A stretch of DNA of 64,000 bases from Marinicellulosiphila megalodicopiae (GTDB taxonomy: Bacteria; Pseudomonadota; Gammaproteobacteria; Pseudomonadales; Natronospirillaceae): the NCBI RefSeq assembly GCF_045862395.1, contig NZ_AP023087.1, forward strand, positions 124,001 through 188,000, given 5' to 3'. The notes under the pieces were generated by a model. The model was not told the DNA's origin, did not search any database, and worked only from the letters and a program-made list of their open reading frames with translations. Position 1 is the stretch's first letter. The number at the start of each line of letters is the position of its first letter. The translations under genes and the position numbers were made by a program. Positions 35,235 to 44,499 of this stretch are shown here, piece by piece.

Positions 35235-35269
35235 AAAAAAAGCGATGTCTATAAAGATCACCGCTTTTT
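35235..35269 (-). terminator. Terminator of the CBS gene
   Basis: AAAAAGCG and CGCTTTTT form a stem 35 bases past the CBS stop, with T-runs on both sides. A diverged copy is at 32811-32841. Confidence 0.75.
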
Positions 35270-35303
35270 GAATTGAGTTATGGATATTTAAATCAGAGAT
35301 TCC

Positions 35304-35723
35304 TTAATACTGCGCATCTAAATAACGAATCAAATCGGTCATGGTCACAATGCCGACTACTTCGTTGCTGTCGTTGACTACTGGCACACAGTGAAACTTA
35401 CCCTTCGTTAATATATGGGTGGCCTGTCTTATGGTTTCGACTTCTTTGATTGATGTGATGTTGGTGTTCATGATCTCTTTGATTGTAAATTGCTGATCGA
35501 TCATTGCGTCGATGCTGTGTTCGTCTGCGCCATTGATTACTACGTTTAATTTCATTAAGTCGGTTGCACTAATTAATCCCGCTAACTTTGTGCCATCTAA
35601 CACTGGAACATGATCAATTTCAGATTCACAAATAATATGACGAACATCGCTAATTTTTTGACCAATGTGAACCGTTTTAACATCAGTTGACATGATTTTA
35701 GTAATGGATTCATTCTTTTTCAT
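35304..35723 (-). CDS. Tandem CBS-domain protein
   Basis: The 139-residue soluble protein consists of two CBS motifs and nothing else. The first covers about residues 8-60 (VPVLDGTKLAGLISATDLMK) and the second about 82-135 (VPVVNDSNEVVGIVTMTDLI). Paired CBS motifs form a Bateman module that senses adenine nucleotides. Stand-alone proteins of this kind are common in proteobacteria and their partners are usually unknown. Its 3' end and terminator have been duplicated at 32806-32884. Its stop codon lies inside sequence that matches half of the hairpin element at 37881-37958. Confidence 0.9.
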   Translation of the reverse strand: MKKNESITKIMSTDVKTVHIGQKISDVRHIICESEIDHVPVLDGTKLAGLISATDLMKLNVVINGADEHSIDAMIDQQFTIKEIMNTNITSIKEVETIRQATHILTKGKFHCVPVVNDSNEVVGIVTMTDLIRYLDAQY

Positions 35724-35926
35724 TATTGAGCCTTTTTTGTAATTTGAATGTTAAATGGAAATTTGTTTTTCTAGTGATTATTCTGCGCTTACGCGTTTAG
35801 AATTAAATACCTACTTGTGTCTATTTTTACATGCTTATATAGGTATGGAGTCATCCAGTTTAAAAGCGGTTTTATGTTAAAAATTTCTATATAATGCGCG
35901 TTTTAAATTGAGAAGTGATCAATCTA

Positions 35927-37162
35927 GTGCAGACTTTGGCCCAATTAGATAATTCAGAATTAATCGGTGTAACGCGTTTACAGCTGAGTGAAAATTTAAC
36001 CCGCTTTCCTGAGGCGATTTTTGATTTGGCTGAGAGTCTAGAAATTTTAGATTTATCCAATAACCAATTATCGGATTTACCAGAAGATTTACATCGCTTA
36101 ACTAAGCTTAAAATTTTATTTTGCTCCAATAATGCATTTACACAAATTCCAACTTGTTTAGCCAAATGTCCACAACTTGAAATGATCGGTTTTAAAAGCA
36201 ATCAAATTGCAAAAGTAGATGAGCGCGCACTGCCATTAATCACTCGATGGTTAATACTAACGGACAATCAAATAACCAAATTGCCAGAATCCATTGGCAA
36301 GCTTCACCGATTGCAAAAATTGGCGTTAGCGGGTAATCAATTAAGTGCGCTTCCAGCATCCATTGCTGAATGCAAAAATCTTGAGCTAATACGATTGTCT
36401 GCAAATAAGTTAGAACAATTTCCTGATGTGCTATTAGATTTACCCAAATTAGCGTGGTTAGCGTTTTCAGGTAATCCATGTTGTGATGCTCGTGATCAAC
36501 ATGAAGAATTTAAGACAGTTAAATTTGCCGATGTGACATTATTAGAAGTATTGGGTCAAGGTGCGTCAGGTGTCATTTCAAAAGCGCAGTGGATTAAAAA
36601 TGAATTTGATTTTCCTGCTGAAATTGCGGTAAAAGTATTTAAAGGCAAGATCACAAGTGATGGTTATCCAATAGATGAATTAGACGCCTGCTTGGCAACA
36701 GGGGAACATCCAAATTTAGTTACACCTTTAGCTAAAATATCACAAGAAGACTGTTCGGCATTGATCATGGAATTGATTCCAAGGGACTATTATAATTTAG
36801 GACAACCACCAAGTTTGCAAAGTTGTACGCGTGATACGTTTACGAAAGGGCAAAAATTTAACATTCAACAAATTAAAAAAATCATCGAGCAAATGGATGT
36901 GTTGCATCAACACTTTAGTGATAAAAATATCAGTCATGGCGATTTGTATGCGCACAATGTGATGTTAAATCAAGATGATCATGTCTTGCTTGGAGATTTT
37001 GGCGCTGCTTCAAAATATGGACATTTAACGTTAAAGCAAAAACAAGGCGTACAAAGAATTGAAACACGAGCCTTACAGTTTTTTATTGAAGATATGTTAT
37101 CGCTGTGTGACTCATGTGATGTCAACTCAAAAGAATATGCAAAATTGAAGCAAAGAATTTGA
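35927..37162 (+). CDS. Leucine-rich-repeat protein kinase
   Basis: The start chosen is GTG 35927, giving MQTLAQL, which fits how I recall relatives beginning; GTG 35915 is the only other option, since a TGA closes the frame at 35909. Residues about 15-185 hold around seven LRRs of the L-L-LDLSNN-L--LP type. A short protein-kinase domain follows (about 200-411): glycine loop GQGASG, AVKVF with the ATP-binding Lys, HGDLYAHN as the catalytic loop, and GDFGAAS as the metal-binding DFG. The kinase lacks part of the usual C-lobe. LRR-kinase fusions of this shape form a known gammaproteobacterial family whose targets are not known. It is a single gene. Confidence 0.88.
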   Translation: MQTLAQLDNSELIGVTRLQLSENLTRFPEAIFDLAESLEILDLSNNQLSDLPEDLHRLTKLKILFCSNNAFTQIPTCLAKCPQLEMIGFKSNQIAKVDERALPLITRWLILTDNQITKLPESIGKLHRLQKLALAGNQLSALPASIAECKNLELIRLSANKLEQFPDVLLDLPKLAWLAFSGNPCCDARDQHEEFKTVKFADVTLLEVLGQGASGVISKAQWIKNEFDFPAEIAVKVFKGKITSDGYPIDELDACLATGEHPNLVTPLAKISQEDCSALIMELIPRDYYNLGQPPSLQSCTRDTFTKGQKFNIQQIKKIIEQMDVLHQHFSDKNISHGDLYAHNVMLNQDDHVLLGDFGAASKYGHLTLKQKQGVQRIETRALQFFIEDMLSLCDSCDVNSKEYAKLKQRI

Positions 37163-37223
37163 GATGATTCATTAAGCTTAATGTTCGCTTTAATGTAAAA
37201 GCTGGATGTTACAAACATATAAA

Positions 37224-37838
37224 TTATTCGGAGTTTCCCTGAGTAATATATAATTTTTCTGAATCAAGTGTTTCATTAAATACACTGATATATAACTGCT
37301 CAATTGTAGTAATAAAATGAGCACTGTCGTTAAGGGTTTTTGCTCCAATTAATGCGCCCTGTAATGTGGAAAATATAAAATTCGATACGCCATTGATGTT
37401 TTTATTATCGTTAAATTCGGAATCTTTTTTTAATGTATGACGAATCCAGTTTAAATTTAATGAGTAAAACTGTTTAAGCCCAGTTTTCATGTTTTCTGAT
37501 ATTTCAGTTTGTTCGGCACTTAAAACGATGCATGCGCACATTTTTTTTTCTTTTGTTAGCTCAGTTAAAAACATATTAATATAATAAATAATTGCGTCTT
37601 TAGCTGATAAAACTTCAACGTGCTCATTGAATAAATGTTGACGAAATTTTTCGCTGTAGTTATCAATAACCGCCAAGCCAATGTCTTCTTTTTTAGGAAA
37701 ATGATAATGCACACTTGAGCTTTTAATGCCGAGTTGATCGGCGATGGTTCGAAAACTAAACGAGCTATATCCGCCGGTTCTGATGCACAGTTCAGCTATT
37801 TCAATTAATTGTTCGCGAGTACTCAATATTATCTCCAC
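37224..37838 (-). CDS. TetR-family transcriptional regulator
   Basis: The 204-residue protein has the TetR helix-turn-helix at the N-terminus: about residues 7-50, with FSFRTIADQLGIKSSSVHYHFPKKEDI covering the core. The C-terminal part (about 55-195) is helical, as in ligand-binding and dimerisation domains of the family. It lies 137 bases downstream of the dihydrolipoyl dehydrogenase gene on the same strand, separated by a long hairpin. A 26-bp perfect palindrome upstream of that gene (39443-39468) is a candidate operator. The ligand is unknown. Confidence 0.87.
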   Translation of the reverse strand: MEIILSTREQLIEIAELCIRTGGYSSFSFRTIADQLGIKSSSVHYHFPKKEDIGLAVIDNYSEKFRQHLFNEHVEVLSAKDAIIYYINMFLTELTKEKKMCACIVLSAEQTEISENMKTGLKQFYSLNLNWIRHTLKKDSEFNDNKNINGVSNFIFSTLQGALIGAKTLNDSAHFITTIEQLYISVFNETLDSEKLYITQGNSE

Positions 37839-37880
37839 AAAAGTAGGTTGGATTTTGAGATGAGTATAATTAAATAAATA

Positions 37881-37958
37881 TGCGCAGTAAAATTTAAAGA
37901 ACCTTTGATTTAGAATGATAAATCTTTCTAAATCAGAGGTTCCTTAATATAATGCGCA
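37881..37958. repeat. 78-bp hairpin element between lpdA and tetR
   Basis: TGCGCA marks both ends. Long imperfect arms run inward, with the core GAACCTTTGATTTAGA opposite TCTAAATCAGAGGTTC. It can serve as a terminator for the 37976 gene. Half of it recurs at about 35289-35318 (AAATCAGAG(A)TTCCTTAATA then TGCGCAT), and a shorter echo is at 45868-45888. Confidence 0.75.
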
Positions 37959-37975
37959 TTTTTATTTTTTGAACA

Positions 37976-39391
37976 TTATGATTTTTTATAGGTTACGGCC
38001 TTTAAATTAGGTAAATCGGTTATAGTGCCTAAACCAACTTCTGCGGCTAAACCGATGGACTCACTAAGGGTCGGGTGAGCATGTATTGTTAACGCTATAT
38101 CTTCAATGTTGACACCAAATTCAATGGCAAGTGACAGCTCACCTAATAATTCTCCTGCATTGATTCCAACAATGCCAGCTCCCAATAATAGCCCTGTTTC
38201 TTTGGCAAAAATAAGTTTGGTTTTACCTTCACTTCGATTAGCACCTAATGCGCGTCCGCTGGCTGACCAAGGAAAAACAGAAACTTCATAATTGATCCCT
38301 TTGTGTTTGGCTTCTTTTTCAGTTATGCCTGTCCAAGCAATTTCTGGATTAGTGTAAGCAATGGACGGGATGGTTTTTACATCAAAAACCACATTATGAT
38401 CACAGATAACTTCAGCAGCAATATTTGCTTCGTGTGTGGCTTTGTGTGCAAGCATAGGTGGGCCATTAATATCGCCAATGGCATAAATATGTGGAATATT
38501 CGTTTGCATTTTATTATTTACAGGAATAAAACCTTGGGCATTAATTTCAAGCCCAATGGCATTACCAGAAAGTAAGTGTCCATTAGGTGAGCGACCTACT
38601 GCAACTAAAATGGCGTCAAACTCTTCCGCTGATGCTTGCGTGTCATTTAATATCGTAACTGACAGTGCGTGTGAATCAGCGATTACTTCGGTCACTTTAC
38701 TATTAAGGCGAACATCAAAACGTTTGGCATTGTAACGCTGGTAGACCTTTATTAAATCTTTGTCGGCTGCTGGAATTAATTGCTCATTAAATTCAACGAT
38801 AGTGACTTTACTGCCTAATGCTTCGTAAATCGTTGCCATTTCAAGCCCAATAATGCCACCGCCAATGACTAAGAAGCGCTTTGGTATAAATGGGATACTT
38901 AAAGCATCTGTGCTGTTCCAAACTCGTAAGTCTTCATTAGGAATAAAAGGCAGTTCAACTGAGCGGGAACCCGCGGCAATTATGCATTCATTAAAATCAT
39001 AAATGTCCTCGCCAATTTGCACGGAGTTCTTTGTTAAAAATTGAGCCTCACCTTTAACAACATTGACGTTTCGGCCTTTTGCCATTAAACCCACACCGCT
39101 CGATAATTTTCTTACTGTCGCGTTTTTAAATGCTTTAACTTTGTCCAAATCAACAGAAGCCGAATCAGTGATTACGCCAATTTCAGAGGCGTCATTTACT
39201 TCATTGATTACATCAGCCACATGTAAAAGTGCCTTAGAAGGGATGCAACCTACATTCAGGCACACACCACCTAAGTCGGAATATTTTTCAACTAAGGTGA
39301 CTTTTTTACCAAGGTCTGCCAACCTAAAAGCCGCGCTGTGACCGCCAGGTCCTGACCCTATTACTAAGACTTCTGTAGTGTGATGCGCCAT
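37976..39391 (-). CDS. lpdA: Dihydrolipoyl dehydrogenase
   Basis: The 471-residue flavoprotein is the E3 component that re-oxidises dihydrolipoamide with NAD in the 2-oxoacid dehydrogenase complexes and glycine cleavage. The FAD-binding motif IGSGPGGHSA begins at residue 11, the redox disulfide is C44 and C49 (GGVCLNVGCIPSK), a second GGGIIGLE binds NAD, and the C-terminal HAHPTLSE supplies the catalytic His-Glu pair. AGAGG precedes the start. Unusually, no E1 or E2 genes are next to it; a TetR regulator is the neighbour instead. A tandem CCACCTAT run and a 26-bp palindrome sit upstream, so TetR control is plausible. Confidence 0.95.
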   Translation of the reverse strand: MAHHTTEVLVIGSGPGGHSAAFRLADLGKKVTLVEKYSDLGGVCLNVGCIPSKALLHVADVINEVNDASEIGVITDSASVDLDKVKAFKNATVRKLSSGVGLMAKGRNVNVVKGEAQFLTKNSVQIGEDIYDFNECIIAAGSRSVELPFIPNEDLRVWNSTDALSIPFIPKRFLVIGGGIIGLEMATIYEALGSKVTIVEFNEQLIPAADKDLIKVYQRYNAKRFDVRLNSKVTEVIADSHALSVTILNDTQASAEEFDAILVAVGRSPNGHLLSGNAIGLEINAQGFIPVNNKMQTNIPHIYAIGDINGPPMLAHKATHEANIAAEVICDHNVVFDVKTIPSIAYTNPEIAWTGITEKEAKHKGINYEVSVFPWSASGRALGANRSEGKTKLIFAKETGLLLGAGIVGINAGELLGELSLAIEFGVNIEDIALTIHAHPTLSESIGLAAEVGLGTITDLPNLKAVTYKKS

Positions 39392-39442
39392 TGGATGCCT
39401 CTTATTATTTTAAATTTAAACGATCTATCTATCCACCTATCC

Positions 39443-39468
39443 ACCTATCTACCTATAGGTAGATAGGT
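39443..39468 (-). promoter_or_regulatory. 26-bp perfect palindrome upstream of lpdA, candidate TetR operator
   Basis: The half-site is ACCTATCTACCTA, repeated as its exact inverse. Just to the left, CTATCCAC units repeat in tandem (39425-39445). The palindrome ends 52 bases upstream of the lpdA start, a usual place for an operator. Confidence 0.6.
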
Positions 39469-39660
39469 TAGCAAGAAAGTTTCATTTAGTAAAATTATAA
39501 TTCAGAAAAATACAGTGTGATTTACAAAAAGAAACAGATTTTTAGGATGAAAATCAGGCAAGATAAAAGCAGAAATTGCTCAGTTGTTATGCAGGAAATG
39601 CACTAATTTAAAGTATTGTGAAAGTGGTTAATGCGCCTAGGCATGCTACTTTTTTAAAGC

Positions 39661-41721
39661 TTAAACCTGCGCAAAACGCGAAGTGTCACTGAGCCATCGT
39701 TTAATTAAGGGTTCAATGTTTTCGGGATAGTCACGAATAATACTATTGGCCAGCTGTTCAATTTGAGGCAATAACGCCTGATCCCTTATAATGTCTGCAA
39801 TTTTAAATTGCATGGCACCAGTTTGCCTGGTGCCTAATACTTCGCCAGGGCCTCGTAGCTCTAAATCTTTTTGCGCAATGGCAAACCCGTCGTTGGTCTC
39901 ACGCATGACTTGCAATCGTTCTCTGCCAATTTGTGAAACGGTTTCACCGTACATCAAAATACAAAAACTCTCTTGCGAGCCACGGCCAACACGCCCACGT
40001 AATTGGTGTAATTGCGACAAACCTAGACGTTCTGGATTTTCAATGATCATCACTGATGCATTAGGCACATCGACCCCAACTTCAATTACCGTGGTTGCCA
40101 CTAATACTTGAATTAAACCCTGCTTGAAATCGCTCATGATACTGGCTTTGTCTTTGGGTTTCATTTTGCCATGCACTAATCCGACTTTATGAGGATGCAG
40201 TTGCGTCGTTAAGGTTTCAAATGTTTTTTGGGCGGCCTCTAATTCCATTTCTTCGTTTTCATCAATCAGTGTACACACCCAATAAATTTGCTTGCCTTCT
40301 GAACAGGCAACATTTACTCGCTCAACTACTTGAGGTCTGCGTTGTTGTGCAATTAACGTGGTTTTAATGGGTGTTCGCCCTGGCGGTAGCTCATCAATTA
40401 CCGAGCAATCTAAATCTGCATAAGCACTCATGGCTAAGGTTCTAGGAATGGGTGTCGCGGTCATGGTTAATTGATGCACATGGCCGTGTTTGCCTTTTTC
40501 TTTTAAGGCCAAGCGCTGATCCACACCAAAGCGATGTTGCTCATCAATTATAGCTAAGGCTAAGTTATTAAATTCCACGCTGTCTTGAAATAATGCATGC
40601 GTCCCTACCACCATTTTTGCTTCGCCAGAAACAATCATCGCTAGCGCTTCGTCACGTTGCTTTTTGGTTTGTTTGCCCACTAACCAAGCCACTTTTACCC
40701 CTAGCGGCTCAAGCCATTGGGTAAAATTATTAAAATGCTGCTCCGCTAAAATTTCAGTAGGCGCCATCATCGCCACTTGAAAACCATGCTCAATCACTTG
40801 CAACGCACTTAAAATAGCCACCAATGTTTTACCCGAACCCACATCACCCTGTACTAAACGAAGCATCGGCGAGGCGACGGATAAATCCTGTGCAATTTCA
40901 GCCACGACTTTTGTTTGTGCATTGGTTAATGCAAAAGGAAGTGCACTTAATAATTGAGTTTTTAAGTTTTGAGTATCTGTAAATGCAATAGAATGTTGTT
41001 GTTTTAGAATCGCACGGTGCTTTTTTAAACTTAAGTGATGGGCTAATAATTCTTCAATGGCTAAGCGTTTTTGCGCGGGGTGACACCCTTGTAATAAGTC
41101 TTGAATGTCATCTTGTCGCTGCGGATGATGAATCACATTTAACGCATCAGCCAACGTCGGTAATTTATAATGCTCTAATAATAAAGCAGGCAACAACTCC
41201 GTTAAAATAGTTTGTCGACTCTCGATAACTTGCTCAACTAACAAGCGTACTTTGTTTTGGGTAATGCCATCGGTAATGGGATATAAAGGTGTCAGGGTAT
41301 TATCGAGTGGGGTATTTAAATGTTTGAGTACTTGGTATTCAGGATGATAAATTTCAAAACCCGATTGCCCAGGTCGAATCTCCCCGTAACAACGCACAAT
41401 ATTGCCTTCTTTAAATTGGTCTTGTTGACCTTTAGTAAAGAAATAAAAACGCAATCCTACTGAGCCAGTCTCGTCATTTAAGCGCACCAACAAACTGCGT
41501 TTTTTCCCAAACATCACTTGGCTGTATGTGACTTTACCTTGCACCACGCCCGCCATATTTGCCTTCAAAAACTTCATAGGTAATATGCGAGTACGATCTT
41601 GATATTTATAAGGTAAATGAAACAACAAATCCTGCTTAGAAAATACATGCATTTTATGCAGTTTCTCTAATAGCTTGGCACCTACTCCTTTTAGGGATAA
41701 TAGATCATCTTTTGCGCTCAT
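39661..41721 (-). CDS. recG: ATP-dependent DNA helicase RecG
   Basis: The 686-residue helicase remodels stalled replication forks and Holliday junctions. The N-terminal wedge domain, an OB fold, covers about 55-150 (GVVQGKVTYSQ, VRLNDETGSVGLRFYFF). Helicase motifs follow: Walker A GDVGSGKT (292-299), DEQHRFG (393-399), TMTATPIPRTLA, and the C-terminal TTVIEVGVDVPNA and QLRGRVGRG. The end, QKDLELRGPGEVLGTRQTG, is the conserved RecG tail. Length is normal (about 690). It is a single gene here, not next to spoT or rpoZ as in enteric bacteria. Confidence 0.97.
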   Translation of the reverse strand: MSAKDDLLSLKGVGAKLLEKLHKMHVFSKQDLLFHLPYKYQDRTRILPMKFLKANMAGVVQGKVTYSQVMFGKKRSLLVRLNDETGSVGLRFYFFTKGQQDQFKEGNIVRCYGEIRPGQSGFEIYHPEYQVLKHLNTPLDNTLTPLYPITDGITQNKVRLLVEQVIESRQTILTELLPALLLEHYKLPTLADALNVIHHPQRQDDIQDLLQGCHPAQKRLAIEELLAHHLSLKKHRAILKQQHSIAFTDTQNLKTQLLSALPFALTNAQTKVVAEIAQDLSVASPMLRLVQGDVGSGKTLVAILSALQVIEHGFQVAMMAPTEILAEQHFNNFTQWLEPLGVKVAWLVGKQTKKQRDEALAMIVSGEAKMVVGTHALFQDSVEFNNLALAIIDEQHRFGVDQRLALKEKGKHGHVHQLTMTATPIPRTLAMSAYADLDCSVIDELPPGRTPIKTTLIAQQRRPQVVERVNVACSEGKQIYWVCTLIDENEEMELEAAQKTFETLTTQLHPHKVGLVHGKMKPKDKASIMSDFKQGLIQVLVATTVIEVGVDVPNASVMIIENPERLGLSQLHQLRGRVGRGSQESFCILMYGETVSQIGRERLQVMRETNDGFAIAQKDLELRGPGEVLGTRQTGAMQFKIADIIRDQALLPQIEQLANSIIRDYPENIEPLIKRWLSDTSRFAQV

Positions 41722-41955
41722 TATAAATACTCAAGTTGGGTTGGTTGGTTTTTATTAATCATATCACTAAATGAGATTTGAACGAATTTTTAGCTGTCTG
41801 CATGTTTATCACTTCCTTGTGCTATTCATATCCTACAATTCTTTTAATCGGTATTGTTTTGATAGAAGTATTCAGTTTCAAAAAACACATTGCCATTAGA
41901 TGTTTCAGTTGAATATTTTCAATAAATCCAAATCATTATATTGATAATCTACTTG

Positions 41956-42430
41956 CTAATTGTAATAATTTTTAGAATGAGTCTTAAGTAAACCCGAAGC
42001 ATAATAAGTATATGAATCGTGCACCATTGAAATTTCATCATCACCGGTATTATAACGCTCATTTAAAATGCGCCCATTTTCATCATAACTTATGATAGAA
42101 ATATACCCACTAGAATTATTTATATTTTTCTTTTCTAATACCAAATTTTCATTTATATATTCAAAATCGTCATCTGAATTTAAATCTATTTTTTGATAAT
42201 AGAGCACCATTAATATCTCGCTCATGAAAATATTCTTTTCTAAAGTCGGAATATGTAAAACTACTAATTGAATCAATCAACGTAATTTCTTCGTGATCTG
42301 AGTAATCTACGTTAAATATTAATTCATCATTGCCATCTAAATTAATCACTAACGAAGTAAATCGACCATTTTCATTAAAATCTATTTGTACTTGAGTTTT
42401 AAATTCATAAAACAATAACTCATAAAACAA
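41956..42430 (-). pseudogene. Frameshifted remnant with YD-repeat-like tail
   Basis: Two overlapping minus-strand frames together read as one protein. The first (42430 to 42170) goes as far as HERDINGALL, and the second continues from YYQKIDLNSDDD to the stop at 41956. The shift falls near an A-run at about 42205. The C-terminal half, with SYDENGRILNERYN and YTYYASGLLKT, resembles RHS/YD-type repeats. There is no signal peptide, so the 5' part may also be lost. A sequencing slip in the A-run is possible. Confidence 0.6.
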
Positions 42431-42613
42431 TCATTCATAAAGTGCAGGATTAGATAAACCATCAAATGAATTTCCAAATTGTGTGATCAAACCATTTCAA
42501 CTCACTTTAATTTACAATTAAATCAAGATTTTATAATTAACATAGGGTATAAATTGAACATCGAACTATAATTAAAAACTTAATAAAGTACCCTTAACCT
42601 TTGGAGAAAACAC

Positions 42614-43582
42614 ATGAGTATTAAAAAAATAATAGCAACAAGTGTATTAGCAACAGGTCTTATATTTTCACAATCGGCATTAGCAAAAAAAGTTCACGTA
42701 GCCGTGACAGCCATTGTTGAGCATCCCGCATTAGATTCTGTACGCGATGGTGTTAAAGAAGTATTAATGGAAAACGGGTACGACGAATCCAATTTAAAAT
42801 TCACTTACGAAAGCGCTCAGGGTCAACCTGCTATTGCGGCACAAATTTCTCGTAAACTTATGGGTGAGCAGCCTGATGTGATCGTAGCCATTGCAACACC
42901 ATCAGCACAGGCAGCAGTTTCAGCGGCACAAGGCAGTGATGTTCCTGTCGTGTTCTCAGCAGTTACCGATCCTATTGGAGCTAAGTTAGTACAAAATATG
43001 GAAAAACCTGGCGCGAACGTGACGGGTTTGTCTGACATGGTAAATGTAAGACAGCATTTATTATTGATGAAAGAATTTAATCCAAAACTTAAAAGTATTG
43101 GTGTTCCGTATAATCCGGGTGAGTCTAATTCAGTGGCTATTGTTGAAGCGTTAAAAATAGAAGCAAAAGCAATGGGTATTAAAGTGGTTGAATCCGCAGC
43201 ACCTAAATCAAGTGACGTGATGCTGGCGGCTAAACAGTTAGTAGGCAAAGTAGACGCGATTTATTGCCCAACAGACAACACGATTATTAGTGCATTAGAG
43301 TCTGTCGTTAAAGTAGGCATCGACGCACAGATTCCTGTATTTGCAGCAGATACCGATTCAGTAGAGCGCGGTGTGATTGCAGCGGTAGGTTATGACTATT
43401 TTGATTTAGGTCGTCAAACAGGCGAGTTGGTTGTTCAAATTTTAAAAGGCGAAAAAGCAGGCAATATTGCAGTGAAAATGGCAGAAGGCACAAGTTTATT
43501 TGTAAACCCAGCTATGGCTAAAAAAATGGGTGTCTCCATTCCTGAAGCGGTATTAGAGCGCGCAACAAAAGTGGTTGAATAA
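42614..43582 (+). CDS. ABC importer substrate-binding protein, TrpX/COG2984 family
   Basis: The 322-residue periplasmic protein has a signal peptide (MSIKKIIATSVLATGL, cleaved after SALA) and the two-lobed fold of COG2984: HPALDSVRDGVKEVL, then IATPSAQAA and VFSAVTDPIGAKLV, then the hinge region PVFAADTDSVERGVIAAVGYDYFDLG. It is preceded by GGAG. It is the first gene of a three-gene operon with the permease and ATPase that follow; the stop overlaps the next start by one base. In streptococci relatives (trpXYZ) are linked to tryptophan uptake. Here an aromatic amino acid is a reasonable but unproven substrate. Confidence 0.92.
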   Translation: MSIKKIIATSVLATGLIFSQSALAKKVHVAVTAIVEHPALDSVRDGVKEVLMENGYDESNLKFTYESAQGQPAIAAQISRKLMGEQPDVIVAIATPSAQAAVSAAQGSDVPVVFSAVTDPIGAKLVQNMEKPGANVTGLSDMVNVRQHLLLMKEFNPKLKSIGVPYNPGESNSVAIVEALKIEAKAMGIKVVESAAPKSSDVMLAAKQLVGKVDAIYCPTDNTIISALESVVKVGIDAQIPVFAADTDSVERGVIAAVGYDYFDLGRQTGELVVQILKGEKAGNIAVKMAEGTSLFVNPAMAKKMGVSIPEAVLERATKVVE

Positions 43583-44499
43583 TGTCACTTTTTGCCTTTA
43601 TGGGCACCTTGGAGATCGGGCTGATTTATGCTCTGGTGGCCATTGGTGTCTACATCACGTTTCGAATATTAGACTTTCCTGATTTAACCGTAGACGGCAG
43701 TTTCACCTTGGGTGCTGCGGTAACCGCAACGGCAATTGTGGGTGGCATCAATCCGTATTTAGCGACTGTCATGGGTACTATTTCTGGTGCAGGCGCCGGT
43801 ATGGTCACCGCTTGGTTGAACTTGAAATTTAATATACTGCATTTACTTGCCAGTATTTTAACCATGACGGCGTTATATACCATTAACCTTCGAGTAATGG
43901 GTAAACCCAATGTGGCGTTGATTATGGAGCCTACCATCCTTACGCCATTTTCAGTATTTGGCCTTGCGAACATGTACATGAATGTCATTGTGTTATTTGT
44001 GATTGTCTTGATTATTTCAGCCTTGGTGATCTGGTTTTTAAATACTCAATACGGTTTAGCCATGCGAGCGGTGGGTTCTAATAAAAGAATGGCTCAAGCC
44101 AACGGCATTAACATCAAACAAAAAGTGTACGTGGGTTTGGCGTTGTCTAATGGTTTAGTGGCATTAGCAGGCGCGTTGTTTGCACAAACCAATGGCTTTG
44201 CGGATTCCACAATGGGCATTGGTGTGATTGTTGTAGGTTTAGCTGCGGTGATTATTGGACAGACATTATTACCAAGCAGGCTAATGTTAATCATTATCGT
44301 AAGCTGTGTGGTCGGCTCAATTTTGTATCGCATAGCCGTATCGCTTGCTTTAAATGCAGATATTATTGGACTTAAAAGTTCCGACTTGCAGTTAATAACA
44401 GCAGTGCTAGTAAGTGTCGCTTTAATTTTACCAAAACTTAAAAACGACTTTAAAGCCAGGCAGGCAGCAAAAGCAGATTCAGGCGATTCAGATGATTAA
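43582..44499 (+). CDS. ABC importer permease, COG4120 family
   Basis: The 305-residue inner-membrane protein has about eight or nine membrane segments and resembles the branched-chain amino-acid (LivH-like) permease fold. FRILDFPDLTVDGSFTLGAA near the N-terminus and GLALSNGLVALAGALFAQ in the middle are typical of COG4120. Its start overlaps the stop of the binding-protein gene (TAATG), and its end overlaps the ATPase gene by eight bases, so all three are translated together. It should form the membrane channel of the importer as a homodimer. Confidence 0.92.
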   Translation: MSLFAFMGTLEIGLIYALVAIGVYITFRILDFPDLTVDGSFTLGAAVTATAIVGGINPYLATVMGTISGAGAGMVTAWLNLKFNILHLLASILTMTALYTINLRVMGKPNVALIMEPTILTPFSVFGLANMYMNVIVLFVIVLIISALVIWFLNTQYGLAMRAVGSNKRMAQANGINIKQKVYVGLALSNGLVALAGALFAQTNGFADSTMGIGVIVVGLAAVIIGQTLLPSRLMLIIIVSCVVGSILYRIAVSLALNADIIGLKSSDLQLITAVLVSVALILPKLKNDFKARQAAKADSGDSDD

